From positions 206,122-270,121 of the forward strand of contig NZ_AZDJ01000001.1 in NCBI RefSeq assembly GCF_001434705.1: 64,000 nt of DNA, given 5' to 3'. Every line of letters begins with the position of its first letter. The stretch's first letter is position 1. Source of the DNA: Lacticaseibacillus nasuensis JCM 17158. Its GTDB lineage: Bacteria; Bacillota; Bacilli; Lactobacillales; Lactobacillaceae. Positions 24,566 through 32,860 of the stretch are shown piece after piece. Under the pieces are notes generated by a model. The model made no database searches. It saw nothing but the letters and a program-made list of their open reading frames with translations, and was not told the origin of the DNA. The position numbers and the translations under genes were made by a program.

Positions 24566-25932
24566 CCGTGCCTGAACCCATAGCCGAAGTAGATCACCAT
24601 GCCGACGCCGAACCACACGAGGCTCATGAGCCAGGTGGTGGCGCCGAGCTGACTCATCAGCAACAGGCAAAACAAAAACGACAAGACGGGCACCACCGGG
24701 TAGCCCGGGACCTTGAAGCCATCGTTTTGCAGCTCGGGGTGGCGGCGCAAGGGGATGATGCCGATGGAGACAAAGGCAAAGGCAATCAGCGTGCCGATGT
24801 TCACCAGGTTCACCAGCGCGGTGAGCGGCACCAGCCCACCCATGATGGCGATGATGATCGTGACGGTCCACAGCGCGTTTTCCGGCAATTGGTGTCGTAC
24901 CGCGCCGAACCAAGTTGGCAACAACCCGTCGCGGCCGATGGCATACACCAGGCGACTCGAGCTATAAATCATCGTGACCATCATGGTAAACATGCCGGCC
25001 AGCGCGCCCAGCGAGATGAAGCCGGCGAGGCCGCGGTGGTGAATCGCCGTCAGCGCAAAGGCGACGGGATCGGCGACGTCTAGGCGCGTGTAGTGCACCA
25101 TGCCGGTGAGGACGATGGCCACGGCGACGTACAGCACCGTGGCGATGATCAGCGTGCCGATGATGCCGCGCGGCAGGGTTTTCTGCGGATTTTTCACCTC
25201 GGGGGCCGACGCGGAGACGGCATCAAAACCGAGGTAGGCGAAAAACACGAGGCTGGCGCCGGCGAGCACCCCTTTGGCCCCAAACGGCAGAAACGGGTGC
25301 CAGTTGGCCGGTTGAACATAAAACAGGCCGACGACGATGAACACGCCGATGATCAAGAGCTTGACGGCGACCATCGCGCGGTTTACCGCCATCGAGGTTT
25401 GCATCCCGCGCGACAGCATCAAGCCAATCAGGAGCACCACCAGCACGGCGACCAGGTTGACGTAGGTGCCTTGCGTAGGATCAAAGGCGCCGCTGAGCGC
25501 TTGGGGCAAGTGCAGATGAAAGCCTGCCAGCAGGCTGGCAAAATACGCGGCGAAGCTGGTGGACACGGCGGCGACGGCCAACATGTACTCGAGAATCAAC
25601 GCCCAGCCGATGATCCAACCAAAGATTTGGCCGAAGACCACGTTGCCATAGGCGTAAGCCGAACCGGCCACCGGCAAGGTCGAGGCGAATTCCGCGTAGC
25701 ACATGGCGGCCAAACTGCAGACAATCGCCGCCAGCACGAAGGCCAACATGATGCCGGGACCACTGGTGGTGGCGGCGACGGTGCCAGGCAGAATAAAGAT
25801 GCCGGTGCCGATCACCGCGCCGATGCCTAAGGCGATGAGATCGCGGGTGGTGAGGGTGCGGGCAAGCCGGTGGTCGGCGCGCAAGGTTTGTTGCAAGTCA
25901 GGCTTGGCGGTTAATTTTTGCCACAACGTCAT
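24559..25932 (-). CDS. APC-superfamily amino-acid permease
   Basis: 457 residues with about twelve hydrophobic helices. The consensus GIGAVIGTGIFILPG in the first helix and the later FAYLGFDAVSASAPEVKNPQKTLP are typical of the cationic amino acid transporter/YfnA group. It probably imports an amino acid by cation symport, but the substrate is not readable. It starts 3 nt after the stop of the upstream acyltransferase gene, with AAGGTG as ribosome site, so it is second in a two-gene operon. Confidence 0.92.
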   Translation of the reverse strand: MTLWQKLTAKPDLQQTLRADHRLARTLTTRDLIALGIGAVIGTGIFILPGTVAATTSGPGIMLAFVLAAIVCSLAAMCYAEFASTLPVAGSAYAYGNVVFGQIFGWIIGWALILEYMLAVAAVSTSFAAYFASLLAGFHLHLPQALSGAFDPTQGTYVNLVAVLVVLLIGLMLSRGMQTSMAVNRAMVAVKLLIIGVFIVVGLFYVQPANWHPFLPFGAKGVLAGASLVFFAYLGFDAVSASAPEVKNPQKTLPRGIIGTLIIATVLYVAVAIVLTGMVHYTRLDVADPVAFALTAIHHRGLAGFISLGALAGMFTMMVTMIYSSSRLVYAIGRDGLLPTWFGAVRHQLPENALWTVTIIIAIMGGLVPLTALVNLVNIGTLIAFAFVSIGIIPLRRHPELQNDGFKVPGYPVVPVLSFLFCLLLMSQLGATTWLMSLVWFGVGMVIYFGYGFRHGK

Positions 25933-25935
25933 GCG

Positions 25936-26586
25936 CTACACCTTGCCCTTTTTCTTCTCGGCAATGTATTTCGTTTCGTCGGGCACATACTTGAAATTCG
26001 GATCGATGGCCGCGTCGATGCGGTCAAAGGCGGCCTTCATCTCGTCGCCAACCGCCGCGGTCATTTCATCCGTGAGCTTGCCGGCCGGCGGCATGATGGG
26101 CTCGCCGAAGCGCACGGTGACGCGCTGGCGCTTCAAGAAGCCGGAAAATTTCAACGGGCCTTGGTACACCGCCGGGACGATCGGAACTTTGGCCAGCTTG
26201 GCGATGAGAATCGCGCCGCCGCGCAGCTCGTTACTGTAGCGCGAGCCCGATGGAAAAATCATCACCGACAGCTCGCCTTTGCGCAAATACTTCACCGGCG
26301 TCTTAATGACGCTGGGGCCGGGGTGGGCGCGGTCGACGCCAAACGCGTTGGCGTGTTCGAGAATCCAGCGCAGAATTGGATTCTTGAACAATTCTTGCTT
26401 GGCCATGAAGCTAAACTTGCGCGGGCTGGCGGCCAAGGCGAACATGATGGGATCCCACCAGGTGCGGTGCGGGCCGACGAGCACATACGGCCCGGTCGGC
26501 AGGGCTTGTTTATTTTCGTAATGCGTGTTGCCATTCAATAGGAATACGAGGGCGCGCACCAGCACCCGGGCGAATGAGTAAAACAT
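25936..26586 (-). CDS. plsC: 1-acylglycerol-3-phosphate acyltransferase-like protein
   Basis: 216 residues from ATG 26586 (MFYSFARVL). The catalytic HX4D motif reads HRTWWD, and a second block reads VMIFPSGSRYSNELRGGA (normally FPEGTRS, so Glu-Gly-Thr is Ser-Gly-Ser here). A hydrophobic N-terminus suggests membrane association. PlsC makes phosphatidic acid, but the altered second block leaves room for another acyl acceptor. An ATG two codons earlier sits too close to AAAGGAAG. Confidence 0.8.
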   Translation of the reverse strand: MFYSFARVLVRALVFLLNGNTHYENKQALPTGPYVLVGPHRTWWDPIMFALAASPRKFSFMAKQELFKNPILRWILEHANAFGVDRAHPGPSVIKTPVKYLRKGELSVMIFPSGSRYSNELRGGAILIAKLAKVPIVPAVYQGPLKFSGFLKRQRVTVRFGEPIMPPAGKLTDEMTAAVGDEMKAAFDRIDAAIDPNFKYVPDETKYIAEKKKGKV

Positions 26587-26624
26587 GGGCATCTTCCTTT
26601 GGGCGCGAGCGGACTCGCGCAGAT

Positions 26625-26653
26625 TTGCGACAGAACTGGTTGCATTATATCAT
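26625..26653 (+). promoter_or_regulatory. Promoter of the tRNA methyltransferase gene
   Basis: TTGCGA and TATCAT with 17-nt spacing, overlapping the divergent -10 box. Confidence 0.65.
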
Positions 26654-26655
26654 AG
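26641..26655 (-). promoter_or_regulatory. Extended -10 promoter of the acyltransferase-permease operon
   Basis: On the minus strand the sequence reads TGATATAAT, a perfect -10 with TG extension. It overlaps the divergent plus-strand promoter, so the two may interfere. Confidence 0.7.
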
Positions 26656-26684
26656 GCACAGACAATTCGTAGATTGGAGCGGCC

Positions 26685-27410
26685 ATGTCCCTTAAGTCTG
26701 GAGAGCGCATCGATTCGCTTGGTGCCATCAAAATCATTCAAAGCCCGGAGGTGTTTGCCTTTTCGCTAGACGCCGTGTTACTGGCGCACTTCGCGCAGGT
26801 GCGGCCGCAGTCGCGCGTCGTCGATTTGGCGGCGGGCAACGGCGCGGTGGGGTTGTTTGTGGCGCCGCGCACCCACGGCCAGGTGACACTCGTCGAGCTG
26901 CAGGCGCGCCTGGCCGACATGGCGCGCCGCTCGGTGGCGTTAAACGGCTTCACCAACGTCGACGTGATCACCGGCGACTTGGCGGCTGCCCCGCAGCTGA
27001 TCGGCAAGGATCAAGTCGATGTCGTGACCTGCAACCCGCCGTACTTCAAGGTCACCCCGCAGGCAATTCAAAATCCTAATGAACACTTGGCCTTGGCCCG
27101 CCACGAGTTGGCGACGGATTTTGCCACGGTGGCCGCTACTGCCGCGGCGTTGTTGAAGTATCAAGGCAAGGCCTTTTTCGTGCACCGGCCGGACCGGCTG
27201 CCGGAATTATTGCACACCTTGGTCGCAGCGGGCTTGGCGCCAAAACGCCTGCGCTTTGTGCAACCAAAAGCCGACCGCGAGGCCAACATGGTGTTGATCG
27301 AAACCATCCGCGCCGGCAAGGCCGACGGGGTACGCGTCTTGCCGCCGGTGATCGTCCAAGCTGCTGACGGCGCCTACACGCCAGAAGTGGAGGCGCTGTT
27401 GCATGGGTGA
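26685..27410 (+). CDS. tRNA1(Val) adenine N6-methyltransferase-like protein (YabB/TrmN6)
   Basis: 241 residues. SAM-binding motif [11 protein letters not shown] lies near residue 47, and the catalytic NPPY motif of N6-adenine methyltransferases is in [13 protein letters not shown]. The N-terminal [28 protein letters not shown] is typical of the YabB group, which modifies A37 of tRNA1(Val). The ATG follows TTGGAGCGGCC. It overlaps the GIY-YIG gene by 8 nt, the same pair as yabB-yazA in Bacillus. Confidence 0.9.
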   Translation: MSLKSGERIDSLGAIKIIQSPEVFAFSLDAVLLAHFAQVRPQSRVVDLAAGNGAVGLFVAPRTHGQVTLVELQARLADMARRSVALNGFTNVDVITGDLAAAPQLIGKDQVDVVTCNPPYFKVTPQAIQNPNEHLALARHELATDFATVAATAAALLKYQGKAFFVHRPDRLPELLHTLVAAGLAPKRLRFVQPKADREANMVLIETIRAGKADGVRVLPPVIVQAADGAYTPEVEALLHG

Positions 27411-27669
27411 GCCATACTATTTTTACGTGTTGCTGTGCGCCGACGGGACGTTTTACGGCGGCTACACCCGCGACGTCGGGGCCCGAGTGGCGACGCATAA
27501 CGCCGGCAAGGGGGCCAAGTACACGCAAACGCGGCGGCCGGTGCGCTTATTGTACGCCGAGGCCTTTGCCGATCAGCACGCAGCGTTGTCCGCCGAGTGG
27601 CACTTCAAACACCAAAGTCGCGCCGCCAAGGAGGCGTTTTTGCAGGCGCACCACATTCAATGGCGGTGA
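27403..27669 (+). CDS. GIY-YIG domain protein (YazA/YhbQ family)
   Basis: 88 residues forming a single GIY-YIG nuclease fold: [20 protein letters not shown], then [24 protein letters not shown] and the [16 protein letters not shown] helix. Members of UPF0213 are small and their cellular role is unclear; some cleave DNA in vitro. It starts within the end of the methyltransferase gene. Confidence 0.92.
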   Translation: MGEPYYFYVLLCADGTFYGGYTRDVGARVATHNAGKGAKYTQTRRPVRLLYAEAFADQHAALSAEWHFKHQSRAAKEAFLQAHHIQWR

Positions 27670-27691
27670 CGGCGGCGTCAAGCAATTTTGC

Positions 27692-27720
27692 TTGCCAAAC
27701 GGTGGGGACTCCTGTAAACT
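27692..27720 (+). promoter_or_regulatory. rpsB promoter
   Basis: TTGCCA and TAAACT separated by 17 nt. A CAAGCAA-TT-TTGCTTG palindrome at 27679-27694 touches the -35 box. Confidence 0.8.
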
Positions 27721-27726
27721 AGTCAG

Positions 27727-27835
27727 AGTGTGAAAAGCACAAACCACATCGTCGTCGATCACCGGCAGGGTGCGACCTAGTCGTCTGTCGGTGAAACGAA
27801 GCGGCGAGAGGAAAAAACCATATGGAGGAACTACA
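27727..27835 (+). ncRNA. Candidate rpsB leader RNA
   Basis: About 109 nt of untranslated leader before rpsB. It contains CACCGGCAGGGTGCGACC and CGTCTGTCGGTGAAACG segments able to pair (CACCG with CGGTG). Lactobacillales are known to have a conserved leader at this spot (the Lacto-rpsB motif in Rfam). I infer homology from position and length, not from a computed match. Confidence 0.5.
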
Positions 27836-28624
27836 ATGTCAGTATTAAGCATGAAGCAGCTGCTTGAAGCAGGTGTGCACTTCGGTCATCAGACCCGTCG
27901 TTGGAACCCGAAGATGAAGCCGTTCATCTACACGGAACGCAATGGCATCTACATCATCGACCTGCAAAAGACGGTCAAGATGATCGACGACGCCTACAAC
28001 TTCGTCAAGGAAGAAGCCGCCGACAAAGGCGTGTTCTTGTTCGTCGGCACGAAGAAGCAGGCCCAAGACGCCATCGCTGAAGAAGCGACCCGCGCCGGCC
28101 AGTTCTACGTGAACCACCGTTGGCTCGGTGGTACTTTGACCAACTGGAACACCATCCAGACGCGGATCAAGCGCCTCAAGGACATCAAGAAGATGGCCAC
28201 CGATGGCACGTTTGAGAAGCTGCCGAAGAAGGAAGTTTCCTTGCTGAAGAAGCAGCAAGAAAAGCTGACCAAGTTCTTGGGCGGGATCGAAGACATGCCA
28301 CGCATCCCAGACGTGATTTTCATCGTTGACCCACGCAAGGAAAAGATTGCCGTTCAGGAAGCGCAAAAGCTGAACATTCCGATCGTGGCCATGGTCGACA
28401 CGAACTCTGATCCTGACGACATCGATGTCATCATCCCATCTAACGATGACGCCATCCGTGCCGTTCGCCTGATCACTGCCAAGATGGCGGATGCCATCAT
28501 CGAAGGCAACCAAGGCGAAGACCAGGTTGAAGACGCGCCGGAACAAACTGCTGCGCCAGACGCACCGGTTGATTCCATCGAAGACATCGTTGAAGCCGTT
28601 GAAGGCGACAACGAAGCCAAGTAA
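27836..28624 (+). CDS. rpsB: 30S ribosomal protein S2
   Basis: 262 residues. It starts [20 protein letters not shown], the standard S2 N-terminus, with [26 protein letters not shown]-type [11 protein letters not shown] and [20 protein letters not shown]. The acidic C-terminus is typical of Firmicutes. S2 joins the 30S late. The ATG follows ATGGAGGAACTACA. tsf lies downstream beyond a terminator-like hairpin and two repeats. Confidence 0.98.
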   Translation: MSVLSMKQLLEAGVHFGHQTRRWNPKMKPFIYTERNGIYIIDLQKTVKMIDDAYNFVKEEAADKGVFLFVGTKKQAQDAIAEEATRAGQFYVNHRWLGGTLTNWNTIQTRIKRLKDIKKMATDGTFEKLPKKEVSLLKKQQEKLTKFLGGIEDMPRIPDVIFIVDPRKEKIAVQEAQKLNIPIVAMVDTNSDPDDIDVIIPSNDDAIRAVRLITAKMADAIIEGNQGEDQVEDAPEQTAAPDAPVDSIEDIVEAVEGDNEAK

Positions 28625-28638
28625 ACTTACAAATTAAT

Positions 28639-28691
28639 AAGCGTCGCTGTTGGGTTTCGCATACTGCAAGATCTGCAGGGACGCTTTTTTT
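28639..28691 (+). terminator. Terminator or attenuator between rpsB and tsf
   Basis: AAGCGTC pairs with GACGCTT across a 34-nt loop that contains its own CTGCA/TGCAG hairpin, followed by a T-run. The long loop suggests partial termination, lowering tsf relative to rpsB. Confidence 0.75.
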
Positions 28692-28692
28692 A

Positions 28693-28783
28693 AAGTTGTG
28701 AGCGGTGGCGGGTTTGGGCCGGTCCGGAGGCGCCGCCTGAAGGGGGCGCCTCCGGTTAGGCCCAAGCCACCGCGAGCACGATT
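28693..28783. repeat. Nested-palindrome repeat unit B1
   Basis: Bounded by AAGTTGTGAGC and GCGAGCACGATT. Stems GGTGGC/GCCACC, GGGCC/GGCCC and CCGGAGGCGCC/GGCGCCTCCGG. A shorter family member. Tandem with B2, five nucleotides apart. Opposite orientation to the rseP-proS array. Confidence 0.8.
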
Positions 28784-28788
28784 CTGAA

Positions 28789-28910
28789 AAGTTGTGAGCG
28801 GCGCCGGGATGAGCCGGAGCAGATGCGCCGCCTGGGCGGTGACTCGCGGGTTTTGCGAGTCGCAGACCGGGTGGACATCTGTGCAGGCTCATGGTGCCGC
28901 GAACACGATT
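28789..28910. repeat. Nested-palindrome repeat unit B2
   Basis: Bounded by AAGTTGTGAGC and GCGAACACGATT. Stems GCGGCGCC/GGTGCCGC, ATGAGCC/GGCTCAT, CAGATG/CATCTG and GACTCGC/GCGAGTC around a GGGTTTT loop. It shares GCGCCGCCTG and GGGTGG with the other copies. Confidence 0.85.
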
Positions 28911-28946
28911 AAAACCGATATCGATTTTCCCTAAGGAGGAAACACA

Positions 28947-29822
28947 ATGGCAAACATTACTGCTGCGCAGGTAAAGGAACTCCGCGACCGCACGCAAGTC
29001 GGCATGATGGACGCGAAAAAGGCGCTGGTCGAAGCTGATGGCGACATGACCAAGGCCATCGACGTCTTACGCGAAAAAGGGTTGGCTAAGGCCGCCAAGA
29101 AGAGCGGCAACATCGCGGCTGAAGGCCTAGCCGAAATCGCCATTAACGGCGACACTGCGGCGATCATTGAAGTCAACTCCGAAACCGACTTCGTAGCGTC
29201 CAACGACAAGTTCAAGACGCTGGTTGACCAAATCGCCACGGCTGTTGCGGCCAACAAGCCGGCCGACATGGACGCGGCGTTGGCCTTGACCATCGACGGC
29301 CAAACCATCGACGAAGCAACCAAGGCCCTGACTGCCGTCATCGGCGAAAAGATCAGCTTCCGCCGCTTTAGCGTCGTTGAAAAAGCCGCTGGCGATCACT
29401 TCGGCAAGTACCTGCACAACGGCGGCCAAATCGCCGTGCTGGTGACCGTTGAAGGCGCTGACGACGACACCGCCAAGGACGTGGCGATGCACGTGGCAGC
29501 CATCAACCCGCAATACACCACCCGCGACGATGTGCCAGCCGATGTGCTTGAGCACGAAAAGGCCATTGTGACCGAAGAAACCAAGAATGAAGGCAAGCCG
29601 GAAAAGATTATTCCGCGCATCGTTGAAGGCCGGATGAACAAGTTCTTGAGTGAAATCTCCCTGGTCGACCAGGAATTCGTTAAGGATTCCGACAAGACGG
29701 TTGGCGAGTACGTGGCCAGCAAGGGCGGCAAGGTAAAGGGCTTCGTGCGTTACGAAGTCGGTGAAGGCATCGAAAAGAAGGCCGACAACTTCGTCGATGA
29801 AGTCATGGGTCAAATCAAGTAA
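28947..29822 (+). CDS. tsf: Translation elongation factor Ts
   Basis: Guanine-nucleotide exchange factor for EF-Tu, 291 residues. N-terminal UBA-like [27 protein letters not shown], then the core motif [14 protein letters not shown] that inserts into EF-Tu. The ATG follows AAGGAGGAAACACA. It probably depends on readthrough from rpsB, since no strong promoter is visible between the repeats and the gene. Confidence 0.98.
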   Translation: MANITAAQVKELRDRTQVGMMDAKKALVEADGDMTKAIDVLREKGLAKAAKKSGNIAAEGLAEIAINGDTAAIIEVNSETDFVASNDKFKTLVDQIATAVAANKPADMDAALALTIDGQTIDEATKALTAVIGEKISFRRFSVVEKAAGDHFGKYLHNGGQIAVLVTVEGADDDTAKDVAMHVAAINPQYTTRDDVPADVLEHEKAIVTEETKNEGKPEKIIPRIVEGRMNKFLSEISLVDQEFVKDSDKTVGEYVASKGGKVKGFVRYEVGEGIEKKADNFVDEVMGQIK

Positions 29823-29828
29823 CACCAG

Positions 29829-29855
29829 AGGCGCCGAGCAATCGGCGCTTTTTTC
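29829..29855 (+). terminator. Terminator after tsf
   Basis: GCGCCGA-GCAA-TCGGCGC with six T. Confidence 0.94.
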
Positions 29856-29880
29856 TTGGCTCCCGGGCAGCCGGAAGATA

Positions 29881-29889
29881 TGGTAAACT
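29881..29889 (+). promoter_or_regulatory. Extended -10 promoter of pyrH-frr
   Basis: TGGTAAACT lies 30 nt before pyrH. The -35 region is weak. Confidence 0.55.
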
Positions 29890-29918
29890 GTTACTAGCAA
29901 ATCAGGAAGGACCCTCAC

Positions 29919-30638
29919 ATGATTAAATATAAACGCATCGTCTTGAAAGTCAGCGGTGAAGCGCTGGCCGGCCCTGGTGGTTTTGGCATCAAGCCGCCGG
30001 TGATCAAGACCATTTCCGAGCAAATCAAAGCCGTCCATGACCTCGGCGTCCAAATCGCCATCGTCTGCGGCGGCGGCAACATTTGGCGCGGCGAAACCGG
30101 CGCCGAAATGGGCATGGAACGCGCCCAGGCCGACTACATGGGGATGCTGGCGACGGTGATGAACGGCTTGGCCTTGCAGGATAACCTGGAAAGCCTCGGC
30201 GTACCGACCCGGGTCCAGACCTCAATCGAGATGCGGCAAATTGCCGAGCCGTACATCCGGCGTAAGGCCGTGCGTCACTTGGAAAAAGGGCGCGTCGTGA
30301 TTTTCGCCGGCGGCACCGGCAACCCGTACTTTAGCACCGACACCACCGCCGCCTTGCGTGCCGCCGAAATCGGCGCCGACGTCATCTTAATGGCCAAAAA
30401 CGGCGTCGACGGCGTTTACTCCGCCGATCCGAATAAGGACACCACGGCGGTGAAGTACACGGAATTGTCCCATCTCGACATCATCAACAAGAACCTGCAC
30501 GTCATGGACTCGACGGCCAGCACCTTGTCGATGGATAACGATATTCCGTTGGTCGTGTTCAACCTGAATGAAGCTGACAATATTCGCCGCGTCGTTGAAG
30601 GAGAAAACATCGGCACGACGATTCAAGGGAGAGAATAG
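29919..30638 (+). CDS. pyrH: UMP kinase
   Basis: Phosphorylates UMP to UDP. 239 residues with the bacterial hexameric UMP kinase motifs: [45 protein letters not shown] and [12 protein letters not shown]. Activity in the family is controlled by GTP and UTP. The ATG follows AGGAAGGACCCTCAC. The stop is one nucleotide before frr, the usual pyrH-frr operon. Confidence 0.97.
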   Translation: MIKYKRIVLKVSGEALAGPGGFGIKPPVIKTISEQIKAVHDLGVQIAIVCGGGNIWRGETGAEMGMERAQADYMGMLATVMNGLALQDNLESLGVPTRVQTSIEMRQIAEPYIRRKAVRHLEKGRVVIFAGGTGNPYFSTDTTAALRAAEIGADVILMAKNGVDGVYSADPNKDTTAVKYTELSHLDIINKNLHVMDSTASTLSMDNDIPLVVFNLNEADNIRRVVEGENIGTTIQGRE

Positions 30639-30639
30639 C

Positions 30640-31197
30640 ATGGCAAATCCAATTATCGAACAAGCAAAGCAGTCGATGGGTAAGTCCGAAGCCGCGCTGG
30701 AACGCGACTTAACCGGCATTCGCGCCGGGCGCGCCAACGCTGGCCTGTTAAACGGCATCGAGGTGGAATACTACGGTACCCCAACGCCGTTGAACCAAAT
30801 GGCCGCCATTACGATTCCCGAAGCCCGCGTGTTGATGATTACCCCTTACGACAAGTCCAGCCTTAAGGATATCGAAGCGGCCATCAACATGAGCGACCTC
30901 GGCATCAACCCGGCCAATGACGGCTCTGCCATTCGCCTCGTGATTCCGCAGCTCACCGGTGAGCGTCGCCAGGAAATCGCCAAGGAAGTCGGCAAGCACG
31001 CCGAAGAGGCGAAGATTGCCATTCGCAACATCCGCCGCGACGCCTTGGACAAGCTGAAGAAGCAGGAAAAAGCCGGCGACATCACCGAAGACGACTTGCA
31101 CCGCGCCGAGAAGGACATGCAAAAAGTGACCGACGACGCCGGCAAGAAAATCGATGAGATTGCTGCCGCGAAAGAAAAAGAAATTACCGAAGGCTAA
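30640..31197 (+). CDS. frr: Ribosome recycling factor
   Basis: 185 residues. It splits post-termination ribosomes with EF-G. Conserved parts: [44 protein letters not shown] and [25 protein letters not shown] longer frame beginning in pyrH is an artefact. The ATG at 30640 has AAGGGAGAG upstream, overlapping the end of pyrH. Confidence 0.98.
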   Translation: MANPIIEQAKQSMGKSEAALERDLTGIRAGRANAGLLNGIEVEYYGTPTPLNQMAAITIPEARVLMITPYDKSSLKDIEAAINMSDLGINPANDGSAIRLVIPQLTGERRQEIAKEVGKHAEEAKIAIRNIRRDALDKLKKQEKAGDITEDDLHRAEKDMQKVTDDAGKKIDEIAAAKEKEITEG

Positions 31198-31202
31198 TCC
31201 AA

Positions 31203-31227
31203 AGAGGCAGCGATGCCTCTTTTTTTT
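31203..31227 (+). terminator. Terminator after frr
   Basis: AGAGGCA-GCGA-TGCCTCT followed by a T-run. Confidence 0.95.
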
Positions 31228-31258
31228 GCCCGGAATCAGCCGCAGCGTGGTGCTTTCA

Positions 31259-31267
31259 TGGTATATT
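31259..31267 (+). promoter_or_regulatory. Extended -10 of the zinc-ribbon gene cluster
   Basis: TGGTATATT lies 14 nt before the GGGGG site. The -35 region is poor. Confidence 0.55.
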
Positions 31268-31292
31268 TAGCGCAGAAAGTGGGGGAATGATG

Positions 31293-32045
31293 ATGAAATA
31301 TTGTGAACATTGTGGGGCGGCCTTAACCGCAGCCGATAAGTTTTGCCCAAAGTGTGGCACGCCGGTTGCCGCCGCCACGACACCAGCGCCTGCACCACAA
31401 GCGGCCCAGCCAATCACCCCGATTGCGCCGGTGGCCGCCGCTCAACCAGCCAAGCCTAAGCGCACCAAGTGGCTGCTCGGCATCGGCGCGGCCGTCGTCG
31501 TCATTCTGGCCGCTGGCGGCTGGTGGTACACGCACCAACTGTATAATCTCACGCACTCGCGCTTCCGGCAGGCAACGGTTTACGCCTGGCAAGGCGAGAG
31601 CGGATCGCAGTTTGGTGGGGTCAGCCCGACTGGTCACAAAACTAACGTCGCCTACATGACCTTCACGCCCAATGGCAAGGTGTATTGGGTGGCCATGACG
31701 AAGGTCGAAGCCGGCGTTTATCACGGCGTCGCCTCGACGGGCACTTACCAGCTTAAGCACAACCAGCTGACCTTCCACCTGACGGCGAGAAGTTACGCGG
31801 TGCGCACGGATAGCGTCGCCAGCCTGATGACTAAAACGCCTAAGATTGCTTACAAGACCAATAGCAATGACGGCACGTATTCATACAGCTTGGTGAAGGA
31901 TCAGCTCTTTAAGTATGATTACACCAGCAAGGCGGGCAAGGTGTATCACGAAACCTTCAAGCCGACCGCCGCGCCGGTCACCGTCGATAAGGGTGGGTTC
32001 GATGCACAAAGCATTTTCACCCGCTGGCAAGCCGCTAAACACTAA
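31293..32045 (+). CDS. Zinc-ribbon membrane protein 1 of 3
   Basis: 250 residues in four parts: a zinc ribbon (MKYCEHCG to CPKCG; cysteines 4, 7, 18, 21), a Pro/Ala-rich linker, one membrane helix near 60-78 (WLLGIGAAVVVILAAGGWW), and an outside domain beginning YTHQLYNLTHSRFRQATVYAW. The ribbon should face the cytoplasm. Three ATGs in a row occur; the third has the best spacing to GGGGG and matches the two paralogues. Function unknown; sensing or scaffolding at the membrane is conceivable. Confidence 0.82.
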   Translation: MKYCEHCGAALTAADKFCPKCGTPVAAATTPAPAPQAAQPITPIAPVAAAQPAKPKRTKWLLGIGAAVVVILAAGGWWYTHQLYNLTHSRFRQATVYAWQGESGSQFGGVSPTGHKTNVAYMTFTPNGKVYWVAMTKVEAGVYHGVASTGTYQLKHNQLTFHLTARSYAVRTDSVASLMTKTPKIAYKTNSNDGTYSYSLVKDQLFKYDYTSKAGKVYHETFKPTAAPVTVDKGGFDAQSIFTRWQAAKH

Positions 32046-32062
32046 CCTACCGGAGGAAATCG

Positions 32063-32860
32063 ATGAAATATTGTTCAAATTGCGGCGCCGAGCTTACCCC
32101 AGGGGCGAAATTCTGTGATCAATGCGGGGTGGCGGTTGGCACCGTGGCCGAAACCGCCACGCCGGCCCCAACGCCGCCGACGCCTGAGCAACCCAGCGCC
32201 ATCAAACCACTGCCGGCAGCCCCACAGCAGCCGCGTCGAATTAAGTGGCGGCTGCTGCTCGTTGCCGCCGCGGTCGTGGTGCTAGTCGTCGGCGGTGGGT
32301 GGTGGTATACGCATCGCCTGTTTAACTTCAAGCACACGCGGTTTCGTCAGGCGACGACTTATGCGTGGCAAGGTGGCCACGACCAAGTGCAACTAGGTGG
32401 CGCAGACCCGACGATGCTGAAGAATGACAGAGAGTATTTTCAGTTTCTGCCCGATGGCAAGATGTATCATCTCTATATCTTCAAGGACAAAGGCAAGGGT
32501 CAATATTATAACTTTACCGTTAAGGCGGGCTCCTATCGGCTGACCAAGCATCAGCTTCGAATCAAGATGACTGGCAAGATTTATTATGGGGCAGATCTCT
32601 CAATGGCCAAGCTAGTGACGAAAAAGCCACATTCTTTCACCCGGCTAGGGAGGAAATACAGACTCAGGGGGACGTACCAGTTAGGACTCAGCCACGGGAA
32701 CATGGCGAAGTACACGTTCGTGACAGAAAAAGGCGTGCATTCTAACGATACCTTTAAGCCCCACGCCAAACCCGTGGCCGTGGCCAAGAACGGCGTCGAC
32801 GTCCGCGCCATCTATCGACATTTGCAAAAATATTCTGAGCAAAATGGGGGAGACCAATGA
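32063..32860 (+). CDS. Zinc-ribbon membrane protein 2 of 3
   Basis: 265 residues with the same plan: CSNCGAELTPGAKFCDQCG (cysteines 4, 7, 18, 21), Pro-rich linker, membrane helix LLLVAAAVVVLVVGGGWW, then FNFKHTRFRQATTYAWQGG. The outside domain is beta-rich and ends with IYRHLQKYS. It starts 17 nt after gene 1 with ACCGGAGGAAATCG upstream and overlaps gene 3 by 4 nt. Confidence 0.82.
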   Translation: MKYCSNCGAELTPGAKFCDQCGVAVGTVAETATPAPTPPTPEQPSAIKPLPAAPQQPRRIKWRLLLVAAAVVVLVVGGGWWYTHRLFNFKHTRFRQATTYAWQGGHDQVQLGGADPTMLKNDREYFQFLPDGKMYHLYIFKDKGKGQYYNFTVKAGSYRLTKHQLRIKMTGKIYYGADLSMAKLVTKKPHSFTRLGRKYRLRGTYQLGLSHGNMAKYTFVTEKGVHSNDTFKPHAKPVAVAKNGVDVRAIYRHLQKYSEQNGGDQ

